NCBI GenBank assembly: GCA_002298145.1
Contig: DBMP01000029.1
Location: forward strand, 124,001 to 188,000
DNA: 64,000 bases
Reading direction: 5' to 3'
DNA from: Spartobacteria bacterium UBA695
GTDB taxonomy: Bacteria; Verrucomicrobiota; Verrucomicrobiia; Chthoniobacterales; Chthoniobacteraceae
Shown here: in pieces, positions 49,735-58,044 of the stretch
Numbering within the stretch: position 1 is the first letter of the stretch
Layout: the number at the start of each line of letters is the position of its first letter
The notes under the pieces: model-generated
The model's database searches: none
What the model was told of the DNA's origin: nothing
The model's input: only the letters and a program-made list of their open reading frames with translations
Position numbers and translations under genes: made by a program

Positions 49735-51293
49735 GCATCGGCGGCATTGTTCGCAGCACTATTGCCGGAGCCGCAATGCGCTTCAGCGCCTGGCTCCAGC
49801 CCTATTCGGAAATCACGCGGCCCTCTGCCGATCGCGAGAACATTTTCTATTACCTCCCCTCCGATTCCCGGTTCTACCTCGACACCTGGACGCGTCGGGA
49901 GATCCTCCGCAAGGTCGATTGGCTCTACCAGACCTTCGGCCTCGTCAAAGAGGCCATTCGGGGCACCGCGCGCCACACGGTAGGCAAGGGCATCTGTCTT
50001 TCCGTCAATTCCGATGACGAGGACTTCAACGCGGCCGCCGAGGCCGATTTCGATCTCTGGGCCCTCGCGCCGGCGCGTTGCGACCGCTCCGGGCGCCGGA
50101 ATTTCTACGAGATCCAGACGCACGCCGTGCGCCAGCGGCTCAAGCAGGGCGAATTCTTCGCCGCGTTCGTCCCCAATCCCCGATGGGATAATGAGCCGTG
50201 CCTGCGGCTTTACGACGCGATGGAGATCGAATCCGCACCCGACGAGATCAACGAATATAACATCGACGGCGTCAAGCTCGACCACGATCACAACCCCATT
50301 GCCTTCACCGTACGATCCGGCGAAGAAAGCCATTCCGACATTCCCGCCGCAAACATGGTCCACTGGTTCGATGGGGACCAGACCAACCAGGTCCGAGGCG
50401 TCTCCGATTTTGCCCAGGCCGTCGTACCACTCGTGGATGCTCGCGAGCTCATCAAGCTCGTCACCAAGACGGCCAAGCAAAACAGCGCCATCGGCCTGCA
50501 CATTAAGAAACTGGTGAAAGCCGGGGGCCGCGGCGCGCTGGACAAGATCCGCAGCCACATCCAGGCGGGCGGCCCTCCCAACGGCCAGCCAGGCCAGGCG
50601 GCCCAGCCCAATCCCGACCATCCCAAATACGAACGCCTCACCGGCGGCGGTGCGATCATCTATACCGATGAGGACGGCGACGTCAAATTCCTGACGCCCA
50701 ACTCCCCCTCGCCCTTGGTCGAGCCCTTCATCAACAAAGTGCTCATCCGCGACGCCGCCTGCTCCTGGGGAGTTCCCCAGGAATTCTTCTGGGAGGTAGG
50801 CCACATCAATAGCTCCAGCTCCCGCTTCATCCTGATGCGCGCCGATGCCCTTTTTTCCACGCTGGGAGACGGCCTGGTCGGCCGTCTCTGCCAGCCCGCT
50901 GCCGTTCGCTACCTCCAGCACCGCATCGAGATCGGCGCGCTCGCCGAGCCGAGGGACCCGAAGTGGATGAACAAACTTTCATGGCAGCTCCCCATGCGCG
51001 TCACCATCGACAATGGCCGCGACGGCGCGTTGGAGATCAACCAGCTTGCCAATGGCATCGAGAACCTTGCCACCATCAACGACCGGCGCGGCCGCAACTG
51101 GCGGCAAATCACGGAACAGTGGTTCCGCGAAATGGCATACGCCTCCAAGCAGGCCAAAAAGCATGGCGTCGATTGGGCGCTCGCCCTCTGGCGGCCCAAT
51201 ACCCCGGGCGCAAAAGGCGGCGAGGCAAACCCCAACGACCTCGAGGAAAAGCTGGAGGACGCCCAGCCCGGCTCCTCCCAAGGTGACAAATAG
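49731..51293 (+). CDS. Portal protein (lambda gpB family)
   Basis: 520 residues. Segments IRGTARHTVGKGICLS-type (EAIRGTARHTVGKG), HWFDGDQTNQVRGVSDFAQA (quoted to 20), and DAACSWGVPQEFFWEVG plus SSSSRFILMRADALF are characteristic of the lambda-type portal. It forms the dodecameric ring at the packaging vertex. A Pro/Gly/Gln linker is at about 285-300. Confidence 0.88.
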   Translation: MSIGGIVRSTIAGAAMRFSAWLQPYSEITRPSADRENIFYYLPSDSRFYLDTWTRREILRKVDWLYQTFGLVKEAIRGTARHTVGKGICLSVNSDDEDFNAAAEADFDLWALAPARCDRSGRRNFYEIQTHAVRQRLKQGEFFAAFVPNPRWDNEPCLRLYDAMEIESAPDEINEYNIDGVKLDHDHNPIAFTVRSGEESHSDIPAANMVHWFDGDQTNQVRGVSDFAQAVVPLVDARELIKLVTKTAKQNSAIGLHIKKLVKAGGRGALDKIRSHIQAGGPPNGQPGQAAQPNPDHPKYERLTGGGAIIYTDEDGDVKFLTPNSPSPLVEPFINKVLIRDAACSWGVPQEFFWEVGHINSSSSRFILMRADALFSTLGDGLVGRLCQPAAVRYLQHRIEIGALAEPRDPKWMNKLSWQLPMRVTIDNGRDGALEINQLANGIENLATINDRRGRNWRQITEQWFREMAYASKQAKKHGVDWALALWRPNTPGAKGGEANPNDLEEKLEDAQPGSSQGDK

Positions 51294-51305
51294 GAGACCA
51301 GCATC

Positions 51306-52238
51306 ATGCGATACGATCGACTCTTCACGAAGCTCTTCCGCTCCCCCCTTTTGCTGGAGCCCAACACCCGCGCCGGGTTCGAGGCCGCCCTCTGGGCCAT
51401 GATGAGCGGCCAGATCCCGGAGCCGCCCATCCTTGGCGAATCGCCAATGGATCCCACCACTTCGCCCGGGCTGCCCGTGAGGGCTCGCAATCTTCCGATG
51501 CGCTTTGACGCCCGCAAGCAAGCCCCCGCCACCGCTCAGAAGCGGGCAGCCTGGCTGCTCGACCCCGGTTTCGGCCGCGACGGAAAGACGGCCATCCTCC
51601 ACGTCGACGGCGTCATCGACAAACACCTCAGCACATTTGAGGCCTCGTGCTTCGACGCCACGGACCTGAACGACTTCGACCGCGCCCTTGGCCAGGCGGC
51701 CGCCGATCCGTCGGTCGATAACGTCCTCATCTATTTCAACTCGCCCGGTGGCACCGTCACCGGCGTACCTGAGAGCGGCTCGAAAATTGCCGCCCTGGCC
51801 CAGCAGAAAAACGTCTTTGGCTTTACCGATGGGCTCTGCTGCAGCGCCGCCTATTGGATGGCCAGCCAATGCGACCAGATGTTCTGTACCGCCAGCGCCC
51901 AGGTCGGGAGCATCGGCGTCTACCTCGCCGTCCTCGATGCCTCGCGTCAGCTCGAAGCCATGGGGCAAAAAGTCGAGACCATCAAAGACGGCCGTCTCAA
52001 GGCCGCCGGCGCTTATTGGAAACCACTAAGCGACGACGAGCGGGCCCATTTCCAGGCCCAGGTGAACCAGATCGGCGAGATGTTCCGCGGCGCCGTCAAT
52101 GCGAAGCGGCCGTCGGTATCGAATGATACCATGCAAGGGCAGTCGTTCATGGGCAAACAGGCGCAGGAATGCGGCCTGGTCGACGCGGTGCTCCCGGGCA
52201 TTGAGGCGGCGATCGAGGAATTCGAGCAGACCGTTTAA
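51306..52238 (+). CDS. S49 family head-maturation protease
   Basis: 310 residues. ILHVDGVIDKHL, VLIYFNSPGGTVTGVPESG, GLCCSAAYWMASQCDQMFCT (nucleophile Ser in CCSAAYW) and SIGVYLAVLDASRQ match SppA/lambda gpC. The catalytic Lys lies in KAAGAYWKPLSDDER. Family role: capsid and scaffold processing. The N-terminal linker contains the in-frame palindromic repeat encoding LGESP. Confidence 0.9.
   Translation: MRYDRLFTKLFRSPLLLEPNTRAGFEAALWAMMSGQIPEPPILGESPMDPTTSPGLPVRARNLPMRFDARKQAPATAQKRAAWLLDPGFGRDGKTAILHVDGVIDKHLSTFEASCFDATDLNDFDRALGQAAADPSVDNVLIYFNSPGGTVTGVPESGSKIAALAQQKNVFGFTDGLCCSAAYWMASQCDQMFCTASAQVGSIGVYLAVLDASRQLEAMGQKVETIKDGRLKAAGAYWKPLSDDERAHFQAQVNQIGEMFRGAVNAKRPSVSNDTMQGQSFMGKQAQECGLVDAVLPGIEAAIEEFEQTV
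51437..51452. repeat. Palindromic repeat copy 3 (encodes LGESP)
   Basis: TTGGCGA, A, TCGCCAAT: 16 of the 17 bases of the repeat in the replication-type gene, here in the protease gene's linker and in the same frame (Leu-Gly-Glu-Ser-Pro-Met). Confidence 0.85.
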
Positions 52239-52423
52239 ATAGGCTCTTGCCGGCGCGTCGCTTTCCATGTCGGCGCGCCGACCCTTGGCGGCATTGCGGA
52301 GCCACGCAATTCTCCACGCGTTCAGTCATGGAACTGAACCCGGGAACCTGCCGTTGCGGTCGCCGCACCATTTCGAAGACGGGCCCTGTCCGCGAGGGAA
52401 TAAGCGACGCCGTTTATATACCT

Positions 52424-52432
52424 TCGTTGACA
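52424..52432 (+). promoter_or_regulatory. TCGTTGACA box before the scaffold-like gene
   Basis: TTGACA lies 16 nt before the ATG at 52449, in a 210-bp gap that also has a GGCGCG-type hairpin after the protease gene. Confidence 0.4.
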
Positions 52433-52448
52433 CCCGTTGGCAAACAAT

Positions 52449-52910
52449 ATGCCGACGCTCAAAGAATCGCTCGACGAAGCCCTCGAAAAACTCTCCGAAA
52501 CGGAGTCGAAACTCGTAACCGCGGAACAATCCGCCGTTGATCTCAAAACCAAGGCCGAAAAAGCCGAGAAGGATTTCAAGACCGAGCAGGAGGCTCATAC
52601 CAAGACCAAGACCGAGCTTGAGGACACCAAAGGCAAGCTCAGCAAAGTCGAGACCGAGCTGGGCGATCTCAAAGCCTCCAACAAAACCGCCGATCAGCGC
52701 GTGCGTGAGGAGCTCGCCGCCTCCGGCATCACGATCCCCGCCGCGAAGAATACCCCCGAGGCCCTCAACAAAAACGCCGCGGCCGACGCCGCTCTCTGGG
52801 AACGCTACCAGAACGCTTCCCCGACCGAGAAAGCGCAGATGCGCGCTGAACACGGCAAGAAGCTCGATGCCGCCGCCACTGCGTGGGACGCCGAGCACTC
52901 CGGCAAATAA
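52449..52910 (+). CDS. Scaffold-like coiled-coil protein
   Basis: 153 residues from the ATG at 52449. Almost entirely Lys/Glu/Ala/Thr heptad repeats (about residues 5-90), ending in a short helical domain (NASPTEKAQMRAEHGKKLDA). Position between the protease and capsid genes and the composition fit a capsid scaffolding protein. Family not confirmed. Confidence 0.7.
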   Translation: MPTLKESLDEALEKLSETESKLVTAEQSAVDLKTKAEKAEKDFKTEQEAHTKTKTELEDTKGKLSKVETELGDLKASNKTADQRVREELAASGITIPAAKNTPEALNKNAAADAALWERYQNASPTEKAQMRAEHGKKLDAAATAWDAEHSGK

Positions 52911-52969
52911 CCGTTTCTCACCCAGTAATACCACCCTTTTTCAACCCAGCAACCCACCGCTAAACCACC

Positions 52970-53893
52970 ATGGCTATCACAGCTTCCGCCAGTCTGAAAC
53001 TCGATAAGGTTCTCAACCTTATGCTCGTCGCGTTCAAGCGCCGTCTGGCGCCAATCACGCAATTTTCCACCAAGTTTGAGGCGCGCGAAGTACCCCGCGA
53101 TCACAATCTGCAGGTACCATTCATTCCCCTTGAACAGATGGATTCCATCGACTTCGACTACTCCAAGGGCTACCAATCTGGTGATTTCAATGTGGAAACC
53201 AGACCGGTACCCGTGAATAAGCGGAAATACCAGGTTCTGCAATTCACGATGAAGGATTTGCTGGGACTGTCCGTCGAAGTTCTCGATACATCTCTCGCCG
53301 CCAAGGCCGATAAGCTTGGTGCCGACGTCACCGCCGACATTTTGAGCGTCATCAAAGCCGCGAAATTTGGCGACGCCATCGCATCCTATGCCGACGGCGT
53401 TTTCGATGCTGATAGCGCCGCCGATCTCTCTGTCAATTGCGGCGCGGCAAACTGGCCGACCGTCAACCGCCAACTGATTGTCGATGAGGTTTGGAGCCGC
53501 CAACTCCTCAAAGACCCTGCTCTGCGCAATGCCCAGGCATCTGGCAGCACCGCTACCCTACGCGATGGAATCATCGGCCGCGTTAGCAATTTCGACGTCA
53601 CTCCCGTACCCAACCTTCCGGACAACGGCGAATCCCTCAAAGGATTTGCGGCGTTTAAATACGGCATCCTCGTCGCCAACGCTCCCATGGAAGCGACCGA
53701 GGAGGTCAAGGAACGCCTTAGCGATTACCGGCTCGTCACCGACCCGCAAACTGGCCTCACCCTGGTCTATCGTGCCTGGGGCGATCCCGACATGGATTCG
53801 GCGAAGAAAACGATCGAATTCGGATACGGCTATGCCCCCGGCGACGCGAACCAGATCAAACGCCTCACCCTTTCGGCTCCTGCTCAGGGCTAA
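52970..53893 (+). CDS. Major capsid protein
   Basis: 307 residues. Length, position and sequence (SFDYSKGYQSG-type loop, VPVNKRKYQVLQFTMKDLLG, GIIGRVSNFDVTPVPNLPDN, GFAAFKYGILVANAPMEA) fit an HK97-fold capsid subunit with a spine helix and P-domain. The exact family is not named from sequence alone. Preceded by a 59-bp gap. Confidence 0.78.
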   Translation: MAITASASLKLDKVLNLMLVAFKRRLAPITQFSTKFEAREVPRDHNLQVPFIPLEQMDSIDFDYSKGYQSGDFNVETRPVPVNKRKYQVLQFTMKDLLGLSVEVLDTSLAAKADKLGADVTADILSVIKAAKFGDAIASYADGVFDADSAADLSVNCGAANWPTVNRQLIVDEVWSRQLLKDPALRNAQASGSTATLRDGIIGRVSNFDVTPVPNLPDNGESLKGFAAFKYGILVANAPMEATEEVKERLSDYRLVTDPQTGLTLVYRAWGDPDMDSAKKTIEFGYGYAPGDANQIKRLTLSAPAQG

Positions 53894-53919
53894 ACGTCTG
53901 ACCTGAATCCAATCGCACT

Positions 53920-54162
53920 ATGACTTCCGCCATCACCCTCGCCCGCCCGCACGGCTCCCAGAAATGGGAAACCATCAAGGGACCTGAGGCCCCGCTCCCC
54001 GCGCAGATCGTTGCGTTCCGTGAGTTCCAGGGCCTCCGGACGCATCCCCGGTTTGCCGAGGTGCAGCTCTGGGTCAGCAACGAGGGCATCGCCAAAAAGC
54101 GGATCCTCCAGCCCGAGGCCGAACCGGAAAAGGAAAAGTCCGGCGGCAAGAAAAAGTCTTAA
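53920..54162 (+). CDS. Small phage structural-region protein
   Basis: 80 residues with a basic Lys-rich end (EPEKEKSGGKKKS). No family recognised. Position right after the capsid gene suggests a decoration or head-completion role. It ends 1 bp before the tRNA gene. Confidence 0.5.
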   Translation: MTSAITLARPHGSQKWETIKGPEAPLPAQIVAFREFQGLRTHPRFAEVQLWVSNEGIAKKRILQPEAEPEKEKSGGKKKS

Positions 54163-54163
54163 T

Positions 54164-54238
54164 CGCGGAGTGGCGCAGCGGTAGCGCGTCGGGCCCATAA
54201 CCCGAAGGTCGCCGGTTCAAATCCGGCCTCCGCAACCA
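54164..54238 (+). tRNA. Initiator-like tRNA (anticodon CAT) in the phage late region
   Basis: 75 nt with encoded CCA. Acceptor CGCGGAG pairs with CTCCGCA except C1-A72, the hallmark of bacterial initiator tRNA. The anticodon stem TCGGG/CCCGA has three consecutive G-C pairs next to the loop CCCATAA, so the anticodon is CAT. Deviations: position 33 is C instead of the near-universal T, and the D-stem has C11-G24 (elongator-like). The T-arm is GCCGG/TTCAAAT/CCGGC. It lies between two structural genes on the same strand and is followed by a terminator. Confidence 0.9.
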
Positions 54239-54242
54239 ATTT

Positions 54243-54279
54243 GAGCCCGGGCAAGGATCGCCTGGGCTCTTCCATTTTT
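54243..54279 (+). terminator. Intrinsic terminator after the tRNA gene
   Basis: GAGCCCGGGC (54243-54252) and GCCTGGGCTC (54260-54269) form a 10-bp stem with one G-T wobble, followed by TTCCATTTTT. Confidence 0.75.
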
Positions 54280-54292
54280 CACCACAAACGAC

Positions 54293-54667
54293 ATGCCAAA
54301 AATCAACATCCCCACACTCATCGCCGAGGGCGCATCCATCAAGGCCCGGGTGAAAGCAGACGCGGCCCGTCTCAAAGAAATCGAGGCCGAACTCATCCGC
54401 CAGGGCGCGGGCAAACATGAAGGCGACAACGGTGCCTCGTGCACCGTGATTATCGGCGCGGCGGCAATCAAACTCCCCAAAGACGCAGTGGACAAGGTTC
54501 GCGAGCTGCTCGGCGAGGAGCATTTCAAGACCCTCTTCGACCGCACCGTCGGCTATGCGCCCGTGAAAGGTTTCCGCGACGTGGCCGCCGCTGTCCTCAC
54601 CGAGGCCAAGGCCCGCAAGATCATCGCGCTTTGCGAAACGCCGGCGTCTCCCTACGTCAAATGGTAA
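54293..54667 (+). CDS. Phage protein of unknown function
   Basis: 124 residues, helical N-terminus (IKARVKADAARLKEIEAEL) then alpha/beta. No family recognised. Likely a connector-region protein by position. Confidence 0.55.
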   Translation: MPKINIPTLIAEGASIKARVKADAARLKEIEAELIRQGAGKHEGDNGASCTVIIGAAAIKLPKDAVDKVRELLGEEHFKTLFDRTVGYAPVKGFRDVAAAVLTEAKARKIIALCETPASPYVKW

Positions 54668-54673
54668 ACCGCC

Positions 54674-54997
54674 ATGGCCGCCGGTATTAATCTTCTCAGC
54701 CGTGGGATTGGTATGATCCAGAAAGCCTTCGGCACCGAGCAGGTGACCATCGAGGGCTTCCCGTCGCCGATCACCGTCGACTGGAATGACCTCGGCCGCA
54801 CGGAACAGATCATCATGCAGGGCAAGCGCGTCAGCTTCTCGGCCACGCTCGACGCCACGGCCAATCAATTCCCGCATTCGCCGGTGCAGGGCCAGCGCGT
54901 CACGCGCCTCAAAACGGGCGCCGTCTTCCGCATTACCGGCCCGATCCACGCCGACGGCCTCACCTACCGCTTCATCCTCGACTCCGTCAACAAATGA
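54674..54997 (+). CDS. Probable head-tail connector protein
   Basis: 107 residues, beta-rich (VTIEGFPSPITVDW; RLKTGAVFRITGPIHADGL). Size and place between head and tail genes fit a head-tail joining protein. Family not certain. Confidence 0.5.
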   Translation: MAAGINLLSRGIGMIQKAFGTEQVTIEGFPSPITVDWNDLGRTEQIIMQGKRVSFSATLDATANQFPHSPVQGQRVTRLKTGAVFRITGPIHADGLTYRFILDSVNK

Positions 54998-55200
54998 TCG
55001 CCACCGAACCATTGAAGCCGCTGTATATGTTCGGCAACGTGAAAAACGACAGTCAGCGCATCCGTTTCGACCGCTCCGTGTATGAGCCGATCATTCGGGA
55101 CGGCGATTTTGCAAAAGCCAGGCACCGCAGGACGGGCAAGTATTACGCGATCGTCACGGCCAACGATCAATGGTACATCGGAATTGAGGTACTGCCATGA
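54994..55200 (+). CDS. Small phage connector-region protein
   Basis: 68 residues with an SH3-like small beta pattern (KYYAIVTANDQWYIGIEVLP). Overlaps both neighbours by 4 nt. Confidence 0.5.
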   Translation: MIATEPLKPLYMFGNVKNDSQRIRFDRSVYEPIIRDGDFAKARHRRTGKYYAIVTANDQWYIGIEVLP

Positions 55201-55625
55201 ATGACCCCCTCCTCGCCCGCGCCATCGCAAAAATGCTCGCCGCATCCCCCGAGTTGGCGGGTGTGAACGTCTACGGCCACCTGGAAAAAATCGTGGATGG
55301 GGAGCCCGAGGGCTCCGAGGAAATCGAGTTCCCGGCCGTCCTCATCGATGCGAAAAGCACGCCGCTCACCGGCTCGGCCAGCGTAGCCATGGCCACCGTC
55401 AATGTGATCGTCGATAGCCAGGCCGACGATGACGGCGCCGCCGTCCACAACCCGCGCCAGGCGTTCGTCGTTGAGAGAATGGCCGATCGCAACGCCCTCG
55501 CCGACGCGTTGGCCTCCGAGGGCCTCCAGCTCCTCGGTCCCCCGGCGCCGACGTCGTCTGACCCCGATATCGAGGCCCGGGCGTTGCGCGGCGTTTTCGC
55601 ATACAAGATCGGTTACGCATCGTAA
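55197..55625 (+). CDS. Tail-completion/terminator-like protein
   Basis: 142 residues, alpha/beta, with IEFPAVLIDAKSTPLTGSAS and AVATVNVIVDSQADD-like strands (MATVNVIVDSQADDDGA). Position before the tail-tube-like gene fits a tail terminator. Family not confirmed. Confidence 0.5.
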   Translation: MNDPLLARAIAKMLAASPELAGVNVYGHLEKIVDGEPEGSEEIEFPAVLIDAKSTPLTGSASVAMATVNVIVDSQADDDGAAVHNPRQAFVVERMADRNALADALASEGLQLLGPPAPTSSDPDIEARALRGVFAYKIGYAS

Positions 55626-55646
55626 GCGTCTGAAAATCAGGCTAAC

Positions 55647-55668
55647 AATCCGAAAATATTTTCGGATT
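55647..55668. repeat. 22-nt perfect palindrome in the gap before the tail-tube-like gene
   Basis: AATCCGAAAAT followed by its exact complement ATTTTCGGATT. Could act as a hairpin end of the preceding transcript or as a dimeric protein site. TCGTTGACA lies 24 nt downstream. Confidence 0.8.
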
Positions 55669-55691
55669 TGGGTGGGCCTCCTCTCTGAGAA

Positions 55692-55700
55692 TCGTTGACA
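55692..55700 (+). promoter_or_regulatory. TCGTTGACA box before the tail-tube-like gene
   Basis: TTGACA lies 15 nt before the ATG at 55716, with GGGAGAT between as ribosome site. Confidence 0.4.
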
Positions 55701-55715
55701 TGCGGCCCGGGAGAT

Positions 55716-56060
55716 ATGGCCGACTCCGCCACTTCCGTCACCTTTGGTATTTCCCGCGTCACGGGCACGTTTATCCAGTCCGTCGAGACCACGGCGAAAA
55801 TCGAGACGAAGGTCCTCAAAAACAGCAAGGGCCAGTCTGCCTTGATCAACACCTATGACCCGACCACATCAGGAAGCGTCAAGGGCCATGGCGCGCTCGC
55901 ACTGGCCCCGGGGATTGGCGATCCCGGCGTGTCCGGTCTCGGCACCGGTGGCGTTTCCGTTATCGAAGAAGTGAAAAACACCGAGGGCAACGAAGAGTTC
56001 GCCGGGTGGGATTACAACTTCAAGTACTTCCCGAACGGCACCGCACTGGTCGCCAGCTAA
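55716..56060 (+). CDS. Tail-tube-like protein
   Basis: 114 residues from the ATG at 55716, mostly beta-strand and Gly/Ser/Thr-rich (SATSVTFGISRVTGTFIQSV; GTGGVSVIEEVKNTEGNEEF). Short for a major tail protein, so the name is tentative; its own box and gap suggest high expression. Confidence 0.45.
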   Translation: MADSATSVTFGISRVTGTFIQSVETTAKIETKVLKNSKGQSALINTYDPTTSGSVKGHGALALAPGIGDPGVSGLGTGGVSVIEEVKNTEGNEEFAGWDYNFKYFPNGTALVAS

Positions 56061-56109
56061 TTTCGGCCGATTCCCGGCCTGATCCTAAAATCCACACCCA
56101 AAATCACTC

Positions 56110-56550
56110 ATGAAAAAAGGCGACCGAATCGTCTCCATCATCGACGTCAACGCGAACCCGCTCTCCTCGCCGAACTCCGACATGGTTTCGGCGTTGCTGA
56201 CGCTCGGGATCCCGTTAAACCCCGAATTCGGCATCCGCGATTACCGCGAGGTCATCGATGGCAAACCCACGCGCACCGTCGTCTGGACGCTGGAGGCCAC
56301 CTCGCGGGAGGGAACCTACGACACCGCAACGCTCATCGAGAACTGGAAAGACCCCAAATGGTGCGCGGAGAATTCCGACCATCCCTTGGTCTATATCAAG
56401 CGGGCGTTTGAAAACCATCACCGCATGGTAGAGCACATCAAGACCTCCGTCCCGATCGCCATGGTGCGCAAGGGCAAGCACATCGCGCTCATCCCCTATG
56501 ACGCGCGTCCGGAGGAAAAGAAACGTCTCCTCGATCTCCTCGAAAAATGA
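56110..56550 (+). CDS. Phage tail-region protein
   Basis: 146 residues, alpha/beta. DYREVIDGKPTRTVVWTLEA and DTATLIENWKDPKWCAENSD. Followed by overlap with the tail chaperone gene. No family recognised. Confidence 0.5.
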   Translation: MKKGDRIVSIIDVNANPLSSPNSDMVSALLTLGIPLNPEFGIRDYREVIDGKPTRTVVWTLEATSREGTYDTATLIENWKDPKWCAENSDHPLVYIKRAFENHHRMVEHIKTSVPIAMVRKGKHIALIPYDARPEEKKRLLDLLEK

Positions 56551-57020
56551 GCGACCCAACTCCCATCGATCAGGCCGAGCACGACCGCTTGGCAAGCCTC
56601 GCCTTCCTCACCCCGGATGCGTCGGAAGTGGGGAAACTCACGCTGCGGCCCTTTTCGGCTGCCACCATGGCCATGATGCGCCAGACGCGCAACGAATGGC
56701 TCAAGCGCGTTCCGCTTGACGAGATGGAGAACGCCGACTTTGCCACCCTCGCCTGGCTCTATATCCAGGGCGCGCCGGAAAACGAAGTGCGCCGCACCAT
56801 CTGGAACGAAACGCTCTTCCGTGAATCGGTCCTGAAATGGGCCTCCGAACCGAACGAAAAAGGCGAACCGCGTATCTCCAGCGAAGATCTCGCGGAAACC
56901 AAAGTGCAGATCGCCTTCGCGCTGGACTTGATCCACGCCGCCCAGGTCGAGGTAAAGGAAAAGCCGGACGATCCGAGTGCGCCCCCGTCGAGCGCCCCCG
57001 AGCCGCCCCCAAACTCCTAG
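56547..57020 (+). CDS. Tail assembly chaperone, short (G-type) product
   Basis: 157 residues, ending with a Pro-rich segment PPSSAPEPPPNS. The gene precedes the tape measure by one gene, as lambda G/T does. The slippery heptamer CCCAAAC (57008-57014) is in phase just before the stop and lets a share of ribosomes read on in the -1 frame. Confidence 0.7.
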   Translation: MSDPTPIDQAEHDRLASLAFLTPDASEVGKLTLRPFSAATMAMMRQTRNEWLKRVPLDEMENADFATLAWLYIQGAPENEVRRTIWNETLFRESVLKWASEPNEKGEPRISSEDLAETKVQIAFALDLIHAAQVEVKEKPDDPSAPPSSAPEPPPNS

Positions 57021-57250
57021 AGCCAGCGGCGGAAGCGGTTCGCATCCGCGCGCTGGCCAAGACCACCCACTGGACCGAGCGGTATATCTTTTGGGAACTC
57101 CCTTATTGGCGGTACCTGCACTATCTCCACGCCGAGCTGCGCGCCAATGACAACTGGACGGTGCCCGTCGGTTGTGGAGAGCCCAAGTTTGCCCCGCCTG
57201 CGGATCAGCTCGCCGCCATCGAGGCGGCGGATTGGACAACGGAGGAATAG
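56547..57250 (+). CDS. Tail assembly chaperone, -1 frameshift (GT-type) product
   Basis: Slippage on CCCAAAC moves the reading to the -1 frame at 57014, which is open to the TAG at 57248-57250. The extension is about 78 residues (TKTTHW-type start ALAKTTHWTERYIFWELPYW) giving about 234 in total. A hairpin (CCAGCG 57023-57028 with CGCTGG 57051-57056, inner GCGG/CCGC) starts 8 nt after the heptamer. No start codon and ribosome site supports separate expression of the downstream frame. Family role: GT and G ratio controls tape-measure chaperoning. Confidence 0.75.
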
Positions 57251-57252
57251 CC

Positions 57253-58044
57253 ATGGATGTCACGCTCAAGATCGACACCACGGATTTCAAACACTCGCTC
57301 CAGCGCTTCGCCCTCTATTCGAAAAAGGACGGCGCCACGGTCCTTTGCGATGCCACACGCAGTTTCCTGCGCCGCGCGATCGCGCTGACGCCACCCAGCA
57401 ATGGCAAATCGGATTCCGAATCGCGCAAGCGTGGCGAAATGGCCATCGACCGGGATCTCCAAAGCGTTTTCGTGGCCAAGCCGCGCAGCGAGTTGGAGAC
57501 TCTGATCGACATCTTCGGCAAGGAGCATGTGCGCCGGGCTCTCACGAAAAAGGACGGCACCGTCTGGCTCGTCGATTACGACATCATCGAGCTGAATGAA
57601 TCGGCCATGGAGCCCTTCCACAAAGCCAAGCGGCTCGCGGAGGGCCACGGCCGGGTTTCCCAGGCCGGGCGGCGCTCGCAGGATATCGGCCGCTGGAAGG
57701 CAGACAACTACATGTGGGTGCCCAAAGAGAACCTCGAATCCTACAAGCGCAAGCTCTACAAGCGCGTCGGCGCGCTGGCCGCCGGGTGGAACCCCGCCGC
57801 GCTCAGCCCAAAAATCGGCCTGCGCGTTCCCGCGTGGATCCGCCGCCATGGCGACAAATACGGCGCGATCTGGATCCGCCTGGATACCGGGAACATGAGC
57901 ATCGTTGTCGTCAACAACTACCACGGCAGCGTGCGAGGGCTCCAGTCGCAGATCAACCAGGCGTTGGCCTGGACGGGCCGGGATCTGGATCGCCGGGTGG
58001 ATTATTACCTCGCGAAATCAGCGCGCAGCGCAGGCTTTCATTAA
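57253..58044 (+). CDS. Phage tail-region protein
   Basis: 263 residues from ATG 57253. Begins VTLKIDTTDFKHSLQRFAL, then basic mixed sequence. The segment DTTDFK..L..F recalls the HK97 gp10-like neck/tail family start. Position between tail chaperone and tape measure is unusual for that family. Confidence 0.5.
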   Translation: MDVTLKIDTTDFKHSLQRFALYSKKDGATVLCDATRSFLRRAIALTPPSNGKSDSESRKRGEMAIDRDLQSVFVAKPRSELETLIDIFGKEHVRRALTKKDGTVWLVDYDIIELNESAMEPFHKAKRLAEGHGRVSQAGRRSQDIGRWKADNYMWVPKENLESYKRKLYKRVGALAAGWNPAALSPKIGLRVPAWIRRHGDKYGAIWIRLDTGNMSIVVVNNYHGSVRGLQSQINQALAWTGRDLDRRVDYYLAKSARSAGFH

